Below are positions 1-11,244 of a stretch of DNA of 64,000 nucleotides, piece after piece. This DNA comes from Oxytricha trifallax. Taxonomy: Eukaryota; Ciliophora; Spirotrichea; Sporadotrichida; Oxytrichidae. The position numbers were made by a program, and so were the translations under genes. The notes under the pieces were generated by a model. It was not told where the DNA came from, did no database searches, and saw nothing but the letters and a program-made list of their open reading frames with translations. Numbering within the stretch: position 1 is the first letter of the stretch; the number at the start of each line of letters is the position of its first letter. The stretch covers positions 95,436 to 159,435 of the forward strand of contig ARYC01000780.1 of assembly GCA_000711775.1 (NCBI GenBank), read 5' to 3'.

Positions 1-100
1 CGTTTATGTTCATGCCAAGCTCTTAAGCATAGTATAGTATTTCTATATTAATGTTGTTAAACTCATGTAATTTATATTCTTCATAATTTTTTTATGACAT

Positions 101-196
101 TCAAGATAGATATGGGTTATTACCTTGATCACTGGGAGCGTAGAATTCATCGTCTTCCTGGTCATCTAAGTTTTACTGCTGATTGTTCAACATCTA
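101..196 (-). CDS. possible last exon of a minus-strand gene
   Basis: A short minus-strand frame ends at a TGA (complement of 101-103). It reads an acidic, Gln/Asn-rich tail containing LDDQEDDEFYAPSDQ, using TAA and TAG as Gln. A TTTTAG just upstream could be an intron acceptor. No matching upstream exon is visible in the 200 bp before the dikinase start, so this may be a stray coding segment or the end of a gene whose other parts lie elsewhere. Composition is the only support. Confidence 0.25.
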
Positions 197-416
197 AAAT
201 TATTATAAATTTATACTTTGAATTGCTAGATTTTAGATTGTTACATTTTTTTAATCTGTTTGTTTTAATTAGAATTTAATTTATATTTCTATGATCAATT
301 TAATATTTTCAAAGATTTTTTCATAGAATAAAATTGAACTCCAACTACAATATAATAGACATAATTAATAAGTTACATCATCATAATTAACAATTAAGAA
401 TTAAATCACAGAATAA

Positions 417-3400
417 ATGCAAGTCAGGTTCAGGTTGAAGAAAGCAGAAACTAGAATGGGTGAAAACCTATTCATAGTGGGAAACATTCCCTTACTCTCA
501 AATTGGAATGTAAGTGCTTTTTATGGAAATCTTTTATTATACTTAATCATTTATTCTCATTGAAAATGTGTATGACAGAATATAATAATTGATATATAGG
601 CTAGATTAGCTTTACCAATGAATACAGATAAAAAATATGTACCCTTAATGGAATTCTGTTAAAAGTATATATTTGAATGATGTAGAAGCTCTTGGTTAAA
701 TATAATACGAATATATCATCAAGCAAAATGTAAGCACTTTAAAATGATTATGATCCCCAAATTCTAGGAGATTGTTAGATGGGAAGATGGCAAAAATAGA
801 GTGGTAAAGTTTTAGCAACATCACTAAGGCTAAGAAATAATTATCAGTGATTAGGCATTTAATTTTTTAGGTGCTAGTCCCTCTATGTAAATACTTCCTT
901 TTGTAAAGGAATCACTCTCATTATCTTATGTTAGAATATCAAGAAATTAATGCTATTATTTTTAGCGAAATTGTACATGCAAACCCAATTTCTATGAGTG
1001 CTTCATAAAATCTTGGAGAATAAATTGCTCATTCAATTTCATAAAATACAGCGACAGGAGGATAATTTTCTTAAACTTTAAGAAGAGATAGTCTAGACAA
1101 AATCCCAGAACATCATTAAGAAGAATCAAAAAGCAACAGCCCTTTAGAAATGATTCAGACTTAATATTCAAAGCCATTAAATTAGAAAATTTCTGATACC
1201 CTGGCTTAGGATATCATTTAGTAACTTTAGTCACTCAATGCAGAAAAAGGTACTTGGAAGAATAAATTAGAGATAGTAGCTTAACTAGTAGAGAAATACA
1301 AAGAATTTAAGAATTTCCCAATTGAGGGACTAGCTATATTAGCTGCCTATCTTTACTTTGTTAATTCCCATCAAATCAAATGTGCTGAAAATGGAACTCA
1401 CTTCAGACCTAATAATCATAAATAATTTAAAAATTATCTTCTTCATATGATTTTTATATATTTGCTATTTTAATAAAATTATCATACTAACATTGCTTAT
1501 GTGTTGTACAGGACACTAGATAATTAGCTTACTACTCAAGAGAATAGTTTCATCATTAGAAGTTTAAAAAGGAATTAAGTAAAAAAATTAACCCATTACG
1601 ACTTTAATTTTACTTAGCCCATTACTTCTTAGGAATTTCTAATAACTTTATTTTAGCCTTCATTTGCAGATCAATTTACATAAACTGTGCCTTTAACTCG
1701 CATCAGAGACATAGCTCATAGAAACGATATCCCTTAGGACTTAAAGAGTGATATAAAAAATAGATTGCAAAATAAGTTGCATAGGTGTGCTGATCCTGGT
1801 GATTTAAAAACATGTGTGGAACTAATTCAAAGAGTTAGAAAGTAAGAAACTAATAATTAATTTTAATTTTTTCTATCAGTTTTATAGAATGAATCTTTTC
1901 AATATTTTAGATCAAATGATTTTTATTTAAAGTGGTAACTAAAACGGTGATTTTAAAACTCAATTTGAGATATTTTACGAGGAACTGAAAGAATTCTTTA
2001 ATGCTATGGGTCTAGATAAATTATTAAGTTAAGTGAAAAGTTTAAACATTTCAGATTCTCAGGCTATTGATGCTTTCATTGCGAAAAAGAATTCAGGATA
2101 AATAAATTAAGGCAACTTGTATGATGAATATTTTTATTCTTAATTTTTTTTCAAGTTAAATAGATATTTGATTGATGAGAATTTTTATTATAGATCCTAA
2201 CGAATCTCAGATAATAAATGAAATCCAGACTTTCTTAAATCCTAGGAGACCACAACCAAAAAACTCTATATCAATATTTATAGTTGGCAGACATAGAATT
2301 AGAGCAATTTTTCTTTGTTAAATTGTCAGAAATTTTATCACCAATCTAACAAGTGAGATCAAATTATGAAGTTAAGAGAGTTTTGAAAATTTCCTAAGTT
2401 GCTATTGAGAACATGATACTTAGCGGATTATATTAAAACGAACTTACAGCAGTGTATAATATTGATTTCAATATGAATTTGCTGTTAAAATTGATATATT
2501 TGTAGAATGAAGTAACTTAATTTGGGATAAACAACTCCTAATAAGTTAATGAATAACTTATTTACAAAAGATTGAAATCCTCTACTGAAAGAGCTCTTAG
2601 ATTAGGGAAAGGTTTCACTTCATGAATATTGGACACATTCCAATAAAATGTCTTAGAATTAGGAAAACAATTTGGGATTGATAGACATGCCGTAGAAGTT
2701 TTCAGTGAGAGTTTTGTTAGATCTCACATAATATTTTAATTTTCAAAGTCACTTTAGTTAATCACTCAATACTTAAGGAAAATTTTGAATCTTCCACCAT
2801 TTATAGTTATTATTTAGGGTTAATCTTAAACTGTCTAAGGCAACTTGAAGTATTATCGCAGTCTCTATGATTTATAGCACGTCTAATCGCTGATTTAAAA
2901 TTAACAAATAATAGTACTTTTGGAGACAGCAGATGGATCAGAAGAAATCCCATCAAATGTGATAGGTGTGCTTTTAAAACATGATTTACCTCAGCTTTCT
3001 CATTTAGCTATTAGAGCAAGACAGAGTGGATGCATTTTTGTCAGTTGCGAAAACGATTAAATTTTCAATTAGATTCATAGCTAAATTCAAGGCGGCTAAT
3101 TTTGCAAAATGATTCTTTAAAAAGAAACAGTAAAATTTGAGAAGCTGCAAAGTATTATTACTAAAATATAATTGATTTTGGAAAATTAAATTAAAATTAA
3201 TTAATATAATTAAAAATTCGTTGGAGTTGACTTTCTTCAAACCTAGACAATATGGTACTTTTCTGATAGAGAATTCAAAATTAGCTGAACTTTACTATTG
3301 GCAGTACAGCCTTATCGCATCTTAGGAGCGAGATAACTCCATTTTAATTTTGGAATTTAATTTACTAAACAAATCACTAGAAATTAAATCGAGTTATCTC

Positions 3401-4710
3401 GCTCCTAAGATGCGATAAGGCTGTACTGCCAATAGTAAAGTTCAGCTAATTTTGAATTCTCTATCAGAAAAGTACCATATTGTCTGGGTTTTGAGAAGTC
3501 AACTGCCACGAATTTGTAATTATATTAATTAATTTTAATTTAATTTTCCCAAATCAATTATATTTTAGCAATATTCATGATGAATCTGGCAAGAAACAAG
3601 AGGAGTTGTTTTTTTATTTTAAAAGTCAAAAGTGTAAATGAAAATTGAATCAAAAGACTTGTCATTACTAATCTAAAAGTTTAATTCTGATGGCTTTAAA
3701 TTTGATTTAGAATATAAGCAATCAAATGGACAACCTGAAGTTGCTTTGTTTGGATCTAAGTCGGCAAACTCTTTAAAACTATAAAAAGTCTCAAAATAAG
3801 ACAATCCTCCAATATTTAGCACTCCCGAGTAGACAACCGTGCCTATTACCTAGTCTAAGTATATTTCAATGAAAAATTAGGATTAATTTGATAAATATCA
3901 ATAAATGATTGATGATCTAGATTAAGCTCCACTTTATATGGTTTAAATGCATAGAGAAAAGATACTGAAATTACTCAAAGTTATCAATTCAAGTAAATAA
4001 GGAATATTAGATGAAATTGTAGATAATATTCAATTAGCTTTGAAAGATTTGCCTCAAGATACTTTGTTAGCTGTTAGATCCAGTTCAACTCTTGAAGACC
4101 TATCGAAGATGACAGGTGCTGGATTATTTGATTCTTACTTAAATATTACTTTAGGAGATAGAGAGTAATTGTTAAATTCAATCACTGATGTGTGGCTTTC
4201 TCTTTTTACTGTGAGAGCAATAATTTCAAGAAAGCAATATAATATTCCCTCTACTCAAGCTCAAATGTCAGTATTAATTTAGCAATAAATTCACTCTGAT
4301 TTCTCTTTCATTATTCACACTTAAAACCCGATGAAAGACAATCAAAACGAAATTTACATTGAAGTGGCTGTAGGTCTTGGAGAAACTCTAGCTAGTGCAA
4401 ACTAATAAGGTACTCCCTATAGATTGTGTTTTAATAAGACAACCTAAGATGTTAGCATTCTAAGCTTTGCAAATTACTCATTAGGACTCTTCGCTTAAAA
4501 AGGACAGAAAGATTAGTTGACTATGGTAGTATTAAATATTCTCAAGACCCATAGACCCTCATTTAATTAGGCAAGCAGTTAGGTTAGGTTGGATAAATTA
4601 TTGAAAATTTATATGGTGGTCATGCATAAGACATAGAAGGAGCTATAGTTTATTAAGGTCAAACAAAGACCCCAAAGATATATGTTGTGCAAACTAGAAA
4701 TCAAATTTGA
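417..4710 (+). CDS. PWD: phosphoglucan, water dikinase (CBM20 + dikinase)
   Basis: Enzymes of this family transfer the beta-phosphate of ATP to glucosyl C3 of starch-like glucan through a phosphohistidine. The N-terminus is a CBM20 starch-binding domain (FIVGNIPLLSNWN, EYIIKQN, EIVRWEDGKNRV). The middle carries the family block PLTRIRDIAHRNDIP. The phosphohistidine region is LPQLSHLAIRARQ, with the His of LSH as expected acceptor. The C-terminal nucleotide-binding domain has LAVRSSSTLEDL and TGAGLFDSYL, and the protein ends YVVQTRNQI at the TGA. CBM20 plus the LSHL motif favour PWD over GWD1. At least three short introns (for example 511-600) interrupt it. A 414-bp MITE lies at 3158-3571 and is in frame once removed. 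There are frame slips near 640 and 3640, curable by one base, and an in-frame TGA at 2623. In a ciliate this implies metabolism of an amylopectin-like reserve. Confidence 0.9.
3158..3571. mobile_element. MITE family A, copy 1 (inside the dikinase gene)
   Basis: This is a near-perfect inverted repeat of about 414 bp. Its outer arms run inward from TTACTAAAATATAATTGA on the left to the complementary TCAATTATATTTTAGCAA on the right. It contains the family-A inner core (ACTATTGGCAGTAC, ATAGAGAATTCAAAAT). A TA dinucleotide lies on each side (3156-3157 and 3572-3573). Deleting the element and one TA joins the dikinase codons in frame across the junction (..LQSIIHDESGKK). It is non-autonomous and has no ORF. 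Its position and precise repair make it a TA-bounded IES. Confidence 0.85.
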
Positions 4711-4811
4711 AATTAATTTTTATTGATAATTTTATAATAATTGTTATTTTTATTCTTGAATATGATAAGCATTTAGTTTATAAAGAAATAAAATATTTAA
4801 AATTTTGGTAA

Positions 4812-7079
4812 TCATAGAAAAATATTACTGCCCTTTGGGCCATAATTATGTCCTTTGACACTCTAAGACCCATTAAGATTTGAATAGTTGCCTTGTCTCT
4901 AATTTAAATCAAGATATAAAATTCGCAAATATAATATAATTCTATTAAATATTTTGAGATTCTTGATGCCACTCATTTAAGCTGTTTTGGTCAGGCTTGT
5001 TTTATTTCTTCCTACATTTGCTCCACTATTTTAGAAAATACTTGATTTCATTTATCCCTAAATTCTTTTATCAAGATCTATTTGGACTTAAAACATAGAC
5101 TGAGATTCCATCACATACTTTTCTTCTCTTTAAATAACTGGCTAAATATAACTTTAACTGTTTTAATTTATATTTTAAAGTGATTGTTATGAAATTTAAG
5201 TTTGATTCGTTTTATCCTATAAGATCTACTTAGGTGGTTCTATAGATAATTCAAGGTTAGGAATATCATATTTCAAGTTCATATATTTCTAGAGATCATC
5301 TTTATATTAGTTTAGTTATTCATGCATAGTACTATATGATCCATTAGGAGTGTCCTTTAAAATTTAGGTTAATAGGTAGATTGAATAGAGTTAGATTTAT
5401 TACTAGTAGGATAATCTCTCTGGCTATAGTAAAAATTTTGTGATTTCTTAGGGAGACTTTTATCTATTGATTAATACTTGAATGAGAATCAAAATTAGTG
5501 TCTCTTTAAGTAATTTAAGAACTGATAATACTTTGACTAATTGTGGAAAAAGCTAAGCTCTATCGTTCACTTTAGATTTTGGGCTACTTATTTAATTAAG
5601 CACAGATTAGGTGTATTTTTCTTCTACATTCCTAGGACCTTTTCTGTAATGATTTTAATGAACGAAATCCTTGGTTCTCTTTTCAAAACCAGGCATATCT
5701 CTATAGTTTGAGCTCACGGCTCCTTCTTAATATTTCTAAAGTACGTTTTGATTTAACTGTTTCTCTTTCTGATTTATTTCATTTTCTCAGAGTTTTTTAA
5801 CTTTTTCGTAATCCATATAATTTAACAGCTCGATAGCGTACTGTTATCTCGTCATTTTTTACCGATTCTTCCTTTATGCTTCTTAATCAAAGAAATTCTA
5901 AGCATCTTGGCTGACTTAAGTTCCAAAATTATATTTTAATCATGTATAAGCTTTTACTACTATTCTTTTGATATGATTAGCTCTCCATTAGACTATTAAG
6001 CTTATTAGAAACTATTGCGAAGCTGCTCATTCTTTCTAGTTTTCTCTAAGTCCTACTCTTTAAGTTTCAGTTCATATGATTTCCTCATTTTAATCAAAGC
6101 TTCTTGCTTTTTTAATTTCATTTTTATCTGTAACCCCTCTTTTAGCTCTATCTTCAACTAAACTTTAATAATAATTTCGTTTTTCATCATAGAAATATTA
6201 AATATATTATATTCAGAAATTATAGGAAAAAACAGTACTTTAATTGAGTCTAATCAAAGTGGATTTAAACAATGAAAACTTACTTATTTGCTTTACATTT
6301 CTCTTTCTCTTAGACTTTAATACTCTTCTTAAAGTATTTTCTTATCTTAATCTTTTTATAAAGACTATAGTTCTTTTTTTATATCAACCTGCTTCTAATT
6401 GTCAATATTTAAAGTCATAATCTATTTATCTCTTTCTAAGCGTTACAATTAGATTTAATGTAAAAATAATAAGAATGAATTCCTTTTGCATTCTCTCTCT
6501 TTGTCTAAATCTCTATAGGATTTTGATATTAGCTGCTTCTCTAAATCTTTCATTTTTTACTCCAAATTAAGTCTGAATTATTTAGCCTCAAGTGTCTCTT
6601 TTAGATCATGAGAAACCTTAATTTTTGTATCAAGTGATCTCTATCGTTTTTCTTATTCAAATTGCTATAAAATTTGATGAAAAAAACATACTTTAATTTT
6701 AAAAACTTGGGGAAAATATTGGAATAATTTTAATTCTTAAATATAAGATAGCTTTAATGTTATTAAATCTGATAATCTTTTAAACTTGAATAGGAACACT
6801 AGAGCATAAATTTATCCATTTATATTGTGATGTAAAAATACCTACCTATGCAATATTTTGAACTCTTTATCACTCATTAGAATCATATCTTTCAGCTTCT
6901 CGCTATTTAGCCCTAGCTTAACTCTACTACATCTGTTGTTCTAACTATTCTTTTAAGTACTGTTGCTTTTTAATTTTCTCCTTTTTTTCTTCATAAATTA
7001 GGTTTTGTTGAATTTGTGATTGCAATTCAAGGACTGCTCCCCATTCATTCTTGAAACCTATATCAATTTAATTGAACAT
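4812..7079 (-). CDS. charged coiled-coil protein, unknown function
   Basis: The gene starts at the ATG complementary to 7077-7079 and ends at the TGA complementary to 4812-4814. The N-terminal half is Lys/Glu/Gln-rich coiled coil (KEQLEQQMQQSQARAK, EQKMKDLEKQLISKSY). The middle has NYRDMPGFEKRTKDF, and the C-terminus is Gly/Asn/Ser-rich and basic. At least one intron is visible, around 6670-6850. Two apparent in-frame TGAs occur, complement of 5787-5789 and 6870-6872, with coding character on both sides. I recognise no domain. The style fits ciliate cytoskeletal or basal-body proteins, but that is inference. Its stop is about 100 bp from the dikinase stop, so the two genes converge. Confidence 0.65.
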
Positions 7080-7516
7080 CGGTTGATTATAAATTAAGTT
7101 TATGAAGAAGATAGAAAAACCTCTGAAATTTACTATATTTTTTGTTTAGATTTATATTAACCTAAGAAATATTAGAAGCATATCAATCTAAAAATCAATG
7201 TAATTCTTTAAGAGTTGAAAAAAATATTAATGGCAGAATAAATTGCCCTTAGGATGTTATGGAATATCTCTTATCATTTTGTTTATATTAGCTTTTTTAA
7301 TAAATCAATAAATTATAAATAACATCATTTAAATTATTATCAGATATTTATGTTTACTCATAGTTTGCCATAGAATTTCTGTGAAGCACTCTTATGTTTT
7401 GAGAGAATTCAACAAAATATATCATTTAAATATTTAATTGGTGATAAACCCCAAATTATCATTAAACATTAAATTATTTAAATAAATCTATAACTAATTA
7501 AAATCGTAATTCTGTT

Positions 7517-9761
7517 ATGGAAATTGATCAAATAGGAGATTAATAAATCATTAATCAATCTAACTAAATTCACAATGATTATAATGATTATAATCATTAA
7601 GATTCTCTAAGTTCCCCTCCCAATGACTTTATTCAAAACAATGTATCTCAAAATTAATTGGAAAATGAGAGTGGTAGCAGCAGCTCTGACTCTGAGGATT
7701 TCGAAGAGACAAACAGTCAATCTTCACAAAATAACAATATTCTCGAAGAAATTAAGCAGATTGAATTAGCTGCTTAATAGAGATAGAATTATAAAGAGCA
7801 GAGGCTTTAGAGAATCTAAGAGCAATAAAATAATAGCAATAACCAACAAGAACCGATGTAAGATGTAAATGATGTTGTTTAAGATAATTTCAATAAATAA
7901 TTGTAAAATTAACAAGTTTATGAGGATTTATAAAAGTCCTAATATGACAAGCTAAGAAACTAAGCAAAGCAATTTTATGTTGCCAGAAAGTATCAGTAAG
8001 CATATGAAATTTATGAAAAAGCAGCAGCATTTTGTGTGTTTAAAGATGAGAATCCTTTGATATATAATAATATGGCTTAAAGTTCACTAAAACTACTCAA
8101 AAATGAAGAGGCTTTCAAAAATATCCAAATAGCTCTGAGATTCCAGAGAAATGCAGCTGACTTAAACCCAGAAGTTCTAATAAAAATGAAATATAGATTA
8201 GCTTACATTTTAAGTGATTATTTGAGGGATTACAATCAGTCCAGAAACATTCTCAAACATTTGAAGAAATTCTGCAATACTCATCATGAAGAAGAAATGT
8301 TTAAATTATCTAATTTACTATTTGAAAAGCAATCGGAATTTATCAATAACAAAGACTTTGGCAAGTTTAGAATAAACTCTATTATCGAAAATTATAATCC
8401 ACAAAATCCTCATGATTAAATGACAAGTAGCAGATTATAGCAATGAAAAAGTAGGCTTAAATGTTATTAAAGATTCAGATGGAAATTTCATAAGTAGAGG
8501 ACTATTTGCAAACAAAAAAATTAGCGAAGATGAATATGTTTTAGTTAATTAGGCATTTGTTATTTAAAAACATGTTGGAATCTCCACTTAAGAAAAGATA
8601 GTAAAGTAATTGGATAGACTTCTAAGAAATAATCCAATTTTAAATACACTATAGCTTAACTACTTATCTGGAGGCCCTATGTAAGACTAAGAATTTTAAC
8701 TTTCAATATTACACAAATAATTGGCTGATTTCTTGCTAAAAAATAATGATAAGTAGTTTTTCTTAATAAGTAAAGATTAGCTGAAGCAAATTGTAAAACA
8801 AAATTTAGTTATCATAAGTTAACACTCTTACTTCTCAAAGCAAGATCTATTAGATTAAAATCCTACTCAGTATCATTTATTGATCAAAAGTGCAAGTTTA
8901 ATTAATCACTCTTGTGTACCAAATTGCAGTAAGACTTTTTTAAGAGAGGACTCTAGTGTTGTATTTGTAAAAGCAATAAGAGATATTTAGGAAAACGAAG
9001 AAGTCACAATCAGCTATTTTTACGATTCAGAGGTGACTAAAACTTACGAAGAAAGACAACAAATTCTAAACCAGAGATGGGGTTTCAATTGTGATTGTTA
9101 ACTGTGCTAATATTAACTTCAAAATGATGAAAATCTTAATATAATTAATTAGTATGTTGAAAGAGCTTAACCAAATGCTTTATTAAAAGACATTGATTTA
9201 GTGAATGAGGATAAAATTAAATTAGTTAGTGAGAAAATATTAAAGCTTTTGAAAGATCTGGATGAAAAGTTAGTACTAATCAATTAAAAATCTGAACTCT
9301 TTTTGAATGGACCTTATTTCCAAACTCTCTATAATTTCATTGATTTCTTGTTAAATATCAAATAATATTTAGGCGAGATACCCAATCCTTAATTAGACTA
9401 GCTACTTATATCTTAACTCTTCGATTTGATTTCCCAGAACTTATTACTTACTTCGACACTAAGAACTAAAATTTCCAATCGATATCAAAATTATACCCTC
9501 AACTCTTGTCCAACACACTCACTTTGTTTTTCTGTTTTAAAGCTCGCTACAAGCACTATGATTAAGTTACTATCCGAAAGGAAGATTAATTATTTTCTAG
9601 ATGGGAAGCTGTATGAAAATAGGTACATCCTATCGATTGGTATGAAGACTCATATTTGTTCTAAGAAATATTGTAGAGAGTTTACAAAGGATACAGTGAC
9701 GGAGAGAAGGAAAAACAAGAGGCAAGGAAGGGTTAGGGTGTTTATAACATCGATGATATGA
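7517..9761 (+). CDS. SMYD-like SET-domain protein with N-terminal helical/TPR-like region
   Basis: This is a single-exon gene of about 745 codons that uses TAA/TAG heavily as Gln. Residues 1-130 are low-complexity Asn/Gln/Ser. The next 170 residues look like TPR-type helices. The second half is a SET domain of the SMYD class: NHSCVPNCSKTF (the NHSC motif that helps bind AdoMet and lysine), then EVTISYFYD, then the post-SET Cys cluster RWGFNCDCQLC. SMYD enzymes methylate lysines on histones or other proteins. One frame slip near 8420 separates the helical part from the SET part and looks like a one-base error. The stop is TGA TGA. Confidence 0.82.
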
Positions 9762-9868
9762 TGAAAGAGTGAATATATTTACATTAAATTGGCATTAAAC
9801 TTTACTTTAATAAATTTCCCTTTTAACAATTCATTTTTTAATTGACGTATTTTATTTTTACTTGGAAA

Positions 9869-10550
9869 TCAGTCAAGGTTACAATATCGAGTTAACATCT
9901 ATTAGAGTTATTAATAATCCAAGTTGGTTTATGAAAATATTGATAAAACTTCCTAACTCATCTTATTTTAGTATTTGTAAGAATCAACAATTATTATTTA
10001 CTTTAAAAAAATGTAATGATGTACTTACACTTCATTGCCACAAAAAGCTTTATGACCAATATCAAACATTTCTTCTGAAATTTTTATATCTCCATGATGT
10101 TGAGGTATTTCTCTTAAAGCTGGTTCATGCGAGTGCGCATTTCTTTGTAACTGAGGTACTTATACTCGTCCAGGCTCCACTTGTTTTTGTCATTATTTAC
10201 ACTATTGCTATTCAATAAATCAATCGGGAGTTTACTCCGAATTACAATCATTTTAAGTTCTATATTCTCAATATTGTTGACCGTTTATTTTAAAAGATAT
10301 AAGCAAGAGAAATATCGTAAATTTTATAAATGATTTGAATTACATCCTATTCATCAAAGACTTCCTGAGATTAAAACAAATTTTAGCTTGAAATCAGAGC
10401 TAATACAGCAAGACTCAGAATAATCTATGATTTCTTCATAGTTCTGAATATGTTTGCAAATTATACACTATTTTATTTCTCTGTTGTGCTTTGCATTTGT
10501 TTTTTAGATTTAGACGATTATTTGAATATTTCAAAATCAGACATCCTCAT
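9869..10550 (-). CDS. small two-exon protein, unknown function
   Basis: It begins MRMSDFEIFKQSSKSKK (ATG complementary to 10548-10550) and contains a short hydrophobic stretch (IILSLAVLALIS), which could be a membrane segment. A helical region follows (EQDVIQIIYKIYDISLAY, EYKYLSYKEMRTRMNQL). An intron of about 70 nt (GTAAGT..AAG) precedes the last exon, which ends QMLTRYCNLD then TGA. Two frame slips are each cured by one extra A in an A run. The third codon positions of the middle part are GC-rich, which supports this strand over the opposite one, where a hydrophobic frame is also open. I recognise no family. Confidence 0.55.
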
Positions 10551-11244
10551 TATTAATTACAATTATTATTTTAAGCAAGACAATTAATCAGCTATAATTA
10601 AATGTAACCATAAAGGTTGAATTTAGTTAAAAATGAAATTTATAAAAATTAATAACTACATAATTTTATAGATATATTTAAAATTCATTTACGACCGTTA
10701 TCATTCTTAGACTATCTATTTAGATATGATAATGCTTAAATCATGTAAATATTGTGAGCAAAAAGAAGTATTTAGATTAAATCTGTATTTTCATTTCAGG
10801 ACACTCCCTCCTCCTGTACCTCCACTGCTCTTAGATAATAATTTCTATTCAAATAATTTCAAACTATCTAGATTTTTATTATCTCTAGGAGGATTTATCA
10901 ATTTATTGCTGATAATTCAAGTTTATAAAACAAAAATTTAATTAAAATTAATTATTTTTAATTTTGAGGAATGACATACTAATATTTTTTAATTGTGATA
11001 AAAATAATTGTGACCCACCCAATATTATCCTATTATCGCTACTCTATAGATATTATCCTCCTATTTTTTTGTTCTCTCTTATTTTTAAACTAAGACTATG
11101 ATTATTTAGTGGGGTTATATGCAATATTATTATCTGTAAACTCAATATTAACAAGTTAAAAAATAAACATCCCAAATAAAAAACTATGTTTATACTCTTT
11201 TTTAATATAAATATAAAAGCATTCAAAAAATTAATTAGTATATC
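10551..11244. other. intergenic stretch, no gene seen
   Basis: This is AT-rich DNA between the start of the small two-exon gene and the probable 3' end of the long Q/N-rich gene. Short hydrophobic frames are present on both strands (for example 11053-11240 minus), but their composition is that of random AT-rich sequence. I see no repeat or RNA gene. Confidence 0.4.

Noticed and set aside
10221-10450. Plus-strand hydrophobic frame (ITIILSSIFSILLT, then basic tail) looking like the end of a membrane protein
   Set aside because: The minus strand reads a better gene here (EQDVIQIIYKIYDISLAY, EYKYLSYKEMRTRM) with GC-rich third positions, an ATG, an intron and a TGA. The plus frame is its antisense and contains a TGA.
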